From: Streptococcus anginosus
GTDB lineage: Bacteria > Bacillota > Bacilli > Lactobacillales > Streptococcaceae
DNA length: 64,000 nt
Assembly (NCBI RefSeq): GCF_001697145.1
Contig: NZ_CP012719.1
Location: 1,832,501-1,896,500, forward strand
Reading direction: 5' to 3'
Of the stretch, positions 60,279 through 64,000 are shown one piece after another. Position numbers and translations under genes: made by a program. Under the pieces are notes generated by a model. The model searched no databases. It saw only the letters and a program-made list of their open reading frames with translations, and was not told where the DNA came from. Every line of letters begins with the position of its first letter. Position 1 is the stretch's first letter.

Positions 60279-62225
60279 TTAGTATTTCCCCAATTCTCTC
60301 AGACTGGTATGATTTTCCTGAATCCGACGGAACATTTTTTCCATATCAGATTTGGTAAAGTTGACCAAAACGGGACGACCATGTGGACAATTGTAGGGAT
60401 TGTCACATTGTGATAACTGAAAAATCAAATCACGCGCTGAATAGTCATCCAAACTGTGATTGGCTTTAATAGAGCGTTTGCAACTCATCATAATAGCTAG
60501 CTCAGCGCGATATTTCTTGATAGAGACTTCCTTGGTTAGAAGCAGCATATCGCACATCTCATAAATACCTGATTCGATCTCCTCTTCCTTAAGCCAAATG
60601 GGATGTTCACGAAGAATAAATTGATTAGCCCCATATTCTTCTAGGAAAATCCCCACTTCTTCTAAAAGAGACATTCGTTGTTTCAGACGTAGCATATCAT
60701 CGGCTGGAAATTCAAAGATATAGGGAACCAAAAGCTGTTGCTGACTAGCATCTACATCTCCGATTTTTTCGCGGTAATATTCGTACTTTACTCGCTCTTG
60801 AGCTGCATGTTGATCAATAATATAAAGGCCACCGTTTCCTTGAGCAAAAAGGTAGGTGCCGTGCATTTGCCCGAAATATTCCAATTCTGGAAAAGTTGAA
60901 GTTTCTTCTCCACCCAACTTATCTAAAGCTCTCTCTAAGCTCGCCTGATCCAGCTCTGGATGATCTAGTTGATTGTAAGAAGGAGATTGCCTTTCTGCAA
61001 ATTTGACAGAAGCAGCTTTTGAATTGAGTTTATCTGTATCAGCAGATTGTTGGTCTAATCGGTCAGATTCCTCAAAAGAAGGTTGAGCTTCTGACACTTG
61101 TGGTTTCACAAAGAAGTCATTTCTTTCTTTATCGTAATAGAGTCGGTTTTCTTTGAGTGGGAGACTCGTCTGCTCAGGCTTATTTGCTCGGTTAATGGTT
61201 GATTTTGCTAAATTTTCCAAAGCGTCCGGAATCAAATCCTGCTCTTTTAAACTCGCAGAAATGGCTTGCGAAATCAAGGCCATCAGTTCTCTCTCTTTTG
61301 AAATCCGCACTTCTTGCTTGGTCGGATGAACATTAACATCCGCAAGGTAAGGATCAATCTGGATAGCAATCACAGCAATCGGGAATCGCCCAACCATGAG
61401 CTTACTACTGTAACCATCAAGAATAGCTCGATTGAGCAGGAAATTCTTGATGTAACGACCATTGATGAGGATAGTAATGTAATTCCGATTAGCCCTTGTT
61501 AATTCTGGCAAACTAATATAGCCTGATACTTCAAAATCCAAATCAGATGCTGAAATTTCAATCATTTTTTTGGCTGTTGTCAGTCCATAAATGCCAGCAA
61601 TTGCTTGACGCAGATTTCCTGTTCCTGCCGTCCGAGTCAACTCTTTACCATCATTGAGCAAGATAAAAGCAACCTCTGGATGTGCTAGACTCAAACGGTT
61701 CATTACATCTACAATGTGAGACAGTTCTGCTTGTTGACTTTTCATATATTTTAAGCGAGCAGGTGTGTTGAAAAAGAGATCTTCCACCTTGATTTTGGTG
61801 CCTCTAGGACAGCTACTTGGTTCTATAGTTTCAATTTCTCCACCTTGCGCAATCAGAAGCGTTCCATGTGTTCCACCATTTGTCGCAGTTTCAATCGTCA
61901 AGCGTGAAACAGAAGCAATCGACGGAAGCGCCTCACCGCGAAAGCCTAATGTCCGAATTCGAAAAAGGTCGGCTTGTTTCTTGATTTTACTAGTAGCATG
62001 CCGCCGCAAAGCCAAGGAAACCTCCTCAGGCTCAATTCCTTCACCATTATCAATGACTTGAATGCTCCTGAGTCCTGCTTCTTCAATCTCAACTATAATC
62101 TGAGTGGCACCAGCATCAATAGAGTTTTCTATCAACTCTTTGACAACGCTGCTAGGTCGCTCAATGACCTCACCTGCCGCAATCTGATTGGCAAGATTTT
62201 CTGGTAATTCTATAATTTTTGACAT
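60279..62225 (-). CDS. mutL: DNA mismatch repair protein MutL
   Basis: Mismatch-repair ATPase of 648 residues. GHKL motifs are intact: [34 protein letters not shown] and [12 protein letters not shown] linker (about 340-455) leads to the C-terminal dimerisation/endonuclease domain ([22 protein letters not shown]-type end [14 protein letters not shown]). I chose ATG 62225, where the family starts; AAAGGG is rather far upstream. The in-frame extension runs into the adjoining integrase gene. With the mobile element upstream, its normal link to mutS is probably broken, so expression may depend on the element. Confidence 0.95.
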   Translation of the reverse strand: MSKIIELPENLANQIAAGEVIERPSSVVKELIENSIDAGATQIIVEIEEAGLRSIQVIDNGEGIEPEEVSLALRRHATSKIKKQADLFRIRTLGFRGEALPSIASVSRLTIETATNGGTHGTLLIAQGGEIETIEPSSCPRGTKIKVEDLFFNTPARLKYMKSQQAELSHIVDVMNRLSLAHPEVAFILLNDGKELTRTAGTGNLRQAIAGIYGLTTAKKMIEISASDLDFEVSGYISLPELTRANRNYITILINGRYIKNFLLNRAILDGYSSKLMVGRFPIAVIAIQIDPYLADVNVHPTKQEVRISKERELMALISQAISASLKEQDLIPDALENLAKSTINRANKPEQTSLPLKENRLYYDKERNDFFVKPQVSEAQPSFEESDRLDQQSADTDKLNSKAASVKFAERQSPSYNQLDHPELDQASLERALDKLGGEETSTFPELEYFGQMHGTYLFAQGNGGLYIIDQHAAQERVKYEYYREKIGDVDASQQQLLVPYIFEFPADDMLRLKQRMSLLEEVGIFLEEYGANQFILREHPIWLKEEEIESGIYEMCDMLLLTKEVSIKKYRAELAIMMSCKRSIKANHSLDDYSARDLIFQLSQCDNPYNCPHGRPVLVNFTKSDMEKMFRRIQENHTSLRELGKY

Positions 62226-62319
62226 AGTTTTTGGTTTTACCCTTTCTAAACGTTGATTTAATAAGGTTCTGATGATGTTTACAGCTATCAAAAACTCAAT
62301 TTGTTCACCTTTTTGTGGA
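62226..62319. other. Junction between mobile-element integrase and mutL (candidate attachment region)
   Basis: These 94 bases lie between the integrase stop and the mutL start. No strong sigma-A promoter is visible. The att core should be here or in the first mutL codons, but its partner copy is outside the window, so the exact site cannot be given. Confidence 0.35.
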
Positions 62320-63468
62320 CTAAAGGGAGCTAATGGCTTTCTCAAAGTAAGCTACTGCTTCTTTTTCTTTGTCTCTTGATAGGTGGCTGTAGATGTCTAA
62401 GGTCATTGTAATATTGGCATGACCTAAGCGATATTGTAATTCTTTGTATGAGATACCAGCATTCAGCAATAAACTAGCGTGAGTATGGCGGAAAGCGTGA
62501 AAGGTAAAGCGAGGGATACCTGCTTCTTTACAACGGGTATCTAAAGCGCTTTGCCTAATTGCCAAATCAAAATATTCTCTTGTAGGGGTGGCAAAGACTA
62601 CAGACGGAGCACGCGCCCCGGTCTCGAAAAATAGCTGGCGTTGCCTATTCTTGTATAGACGCAACATATTGACTGTTTTCTTGTCTATGCTAATGGTTCG
62701 ATTGGCTGACTTGGTCTTAGCTGTACTAACCGCCTTTAAGCCTTTGTTATACGTTTTATTTACGGTGATTGTACTCTTATCAAGGTCTATGTCAGTCCAT
62801 TCTAAGGCGCAGACTTCACCAATCCGTAACCCTGTAGACAAGAGCAAATGATAAAGGACATACTCATAATACAAACCATAACGCTTGTACTGCTTCTTTT
62901 CTAGATTATCAAGAAAAGCCTTCAAATCATCTGGAGCAATAAACTTTACCTTGTTATCATCAGCCTTCTTTTGTCTTCTAGGAAGTATAATATCTCTAGC
63001 TGGGTTATTGGTGACAAGTTGCAGCAATATTCCTTGCTGAAAAATCCTCCTGATGATTGACCGTATTGTCACAAAGTTTTCAAAATATCTTGATAACTGA
63101 TTGATAAAAACTTGTATATCACTAGCCGTTATCTTGTCTAGTTGTCTGTTCCCAAAAACTGGGTAAATATGGGTTCTTAGATTGCTCAATGTTGCCTCAT
63201 AGGTTTGTGGCTTAACGGTCAGCTTATAGCTTTCTAGCCATATATCAGCCAGCTCTTGAAAATTCTTGACCATGACTGCCTTTTGAATGGTTGAGCCATT
63301 CAGTTTAAAATCTATCTGGGCTTGTTGAGCTTTTGATTTAACCTCTTTTCTTGTCCGTCCTGTTACGCTGGTTTTTACTTTCTTACCTGTTACCTGGTCA
63401 ACACCGAGATAAACACTAGCACGGTATACAGTTGTACCGTTTTTCTTTTTGACTTCTGTTATTCTCAT
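62320..63468 (-). CDS. Phage-type tyrosine recombinase (integrase)
   Basis: Site-specific integrase of 382 residues: an N-terminal arm-type DNA-binding domain ([20 protein letters not shown]), a SAM-like core-binding domain (about 65-160), and the catalytic domain with Arg in [14 protein letters not shown], HxxR in [26 protein letters not shown] with the final His and nucleophile Tyr. All catalytic residues look intact. Its 3' end faces mutL, 94 bases away, as in islands that integrate at the 5' end of mutL. The element extends to the right, beyond the window. Confidence 0.93.
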   Translation of the reverse strand: MRITEVKKKNGTTVYRASVYLGVDQVTGKKVKTSVTGRTRKEVKSKAQQAQIDFKLNGSTIQKAVMVKNFQELADIWLESYKLTVKPQTYEATLSNLRTHIYPVFGNRQLDKITASDIQVFINQLSRYFENFVTIRSIIRRIFQQGILLQLVTNNPARDIILPRRQKKADDNKVKFIAPDDLKAFLDNLEKKQYKRYGLYYEYVLYHLLLSTGLRIGEVCALEWTDIDLDKSTITVNKTYNKGLKAVSTAKTKSANRTISIDKKTVNMLRLYKNRQRQLFFETGARAPSVVFATPTREYFDLAIRQSALDTRCKEAGIPRFTFHAFRHTHASLLLNAGISYKELQYRLGHANITMTLDIYSHLSRDKEKEAVAYFEKAISSL

Positions 63469-63547
63469 GATATCCCTTTCTATCAGCAGGCAAGCCGTAA
63501 AAGTTTTAGATTGGGTTTATATCATGCTAGGAGCTACGAGAACGCCC

Positions 63548-64000
63548 CTATTTTCGTTTCATTTCTTCCAGTAGAGAATACATGGCATCAATATGATTAT
63601 ATTTTTGAAATTCAGGATCCTGGTTTTGTGCAATAAAATATACATATTGTCTACCAGATCTGAATTTATCAATGGCTTGTTTTTCCACTAACTTTTTCAA
63701 ATATTTTAAAATTGTATTTTTATGGATTTTTAATTTTTCTTCCAAGATCTCTCTTGTTACGAAACGATTTTCAATTATTAACTCTAATATTTTTTTTTCA
63801 TATTCATTATCAATATCTAGGTTATCTATAAGAGAAGTATCCCATAATGTAAATTCAACAGAGTCTAATTTAGTCTGTAATTTGGGATATTTTAAATGAC
63901 TTTCCTTAACTGCTTCCATTATTTTAGGTATGCCAGTTCCAGCCTTTTCACATAAATTTAAAAACCTAAAGATTTCTTGAATTAGATAGTTCCTTGGATC
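63548..64000 (-). CDS. Putative ATP-binding/DNA-binding protein (AlbA_2/HATPase_c_4-like), 5' end outside the window
   Basis: The frame is open to the window edge; about 150 C-terminal codons are visible. The edge segment reads NYLIQEIFRFLNLCEKAGTG then IPKIMEA, which resembles the GSGIPRI loop of divergent-AAA (RecG-like) or HATPase_c_4 proteins. It is followed by a winged helix (RFVTREILEEKLKIHKNTIL). Such proteins are common regulators on mobile elements. A Met at 63919 could start a shorter HTH protein, but the protein-like upstream part argues against it. It lies 79 bases upstream of the integrase. Confidence 0.65.
   Translation of the reverse strand, partial: DPRNYLIQEIFRFLNLCEKAGTGIPKIMEAVKESHLKYPKLQTKLDSVEFTLWDTSLIDNLDIDNEYEKKILELIIENRFVTREILEEKLKIHKNTILKYLKKLVEKQAIDKFRSGRQYVYFIAQNQDPEFQKYNHIDAMYSLLEEMKRK

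Noticed and set aside
62225-62345. 40-codon N-terminal extension of MutL overlapping the integrase
   Set aside because: MutL begins with [19 protein letters not shown]; the extension is unlike the family and overlaps another gene.

Overview
The window reads as a chromosomal segment of a mitis/sanguinis-group Streptococcus. The evidence is the housekeeping set (polA, nrdD/nrdG, cls, folC, ruvX, ireB, spx, recA, cinA, tag, ruvA, mutL), a wzg-wzh-wzd-wze polysaccharide locus, class C sortases with LPXTG-type pilins, a PavB-like SSURE adhesin, a choline-binding protein with lic genes, and ComX-type cin-boxes. No tRNA, rRNA or CRISPR array was seen. Species cannot be fixed from sequence reading alone.

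Layout. 1-8.6 kb: a pilus locus in which three sortase genes (+, the first cut by the window edge) converge on three pilin genes (-: tip adhesin, backbone, base). 9-14 kb: a DUF975 membrane protein, a small P-loop kinase, a CoA-binding protein and polA. 14-18.6 kb: a sensor kinase and response regulator resembling pneumococcal TCS08, behind a PavB-like adhesin. 18.7-22.1 kb: a decayed zone with a broken phosphoglycerate mutase-like gene, an IS200 remnant, a choline-binding protein and an IS3-type remnant. 22.1-27.1 kb: a choline module (licC, licB and an HTH/nucleotidyltransferase/choline kinase fusion) and divergent ugd, then an ISL3-type remnant. 27.5-42.1 kb: an AT-rich polysaccharide locus on the minus strand, from wzg through glycosyltransferases, Wzy and Wzx to acyltransferases and LicD. 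42.4-46.5 kb: anaerobic ribonucleotide reductase genes. 46.5-57.6 kb: a competence-linked membrane gene, cls, folC, ruvX-ireB, two lipoproteins, spx, recA and cinA. 57.8-62.2 kb: an XRE regulator, a frameshifted CPBP protease, tag, ruvA and mutL. 62.3-64 kb: the integrase end of a mobile element sitting just upstream of mutL.

How it works together. Much of the window builds the cell surface: sortase-assembled pili, a fibronectin/plasminogen-binding-type adhesin with its adjacent two-component system, and a Wzy-dependent polysaccharide. Choline uptake and activation genes, a LicD transferase inside the polysaccharide locus and a choline-binding protein together suggest a phosphocholine-decorated glycan. 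The most unusual item is the lic fusion protein. It joins a winged helix to a nucleotidyltransferase domain with a degraded signature and to a choline kinase, and a perfect inverted repeat lies at the predicted transcription start of its own gene. Other notable points are an (AT)11 tract in front of the pilin operon, cin-boxes before cinA-recA and before a 44-codon ORF plus membrane gene, and an integrase at the 5' side of mutL, a site known for mutator-switch islands in S. pyogenes.
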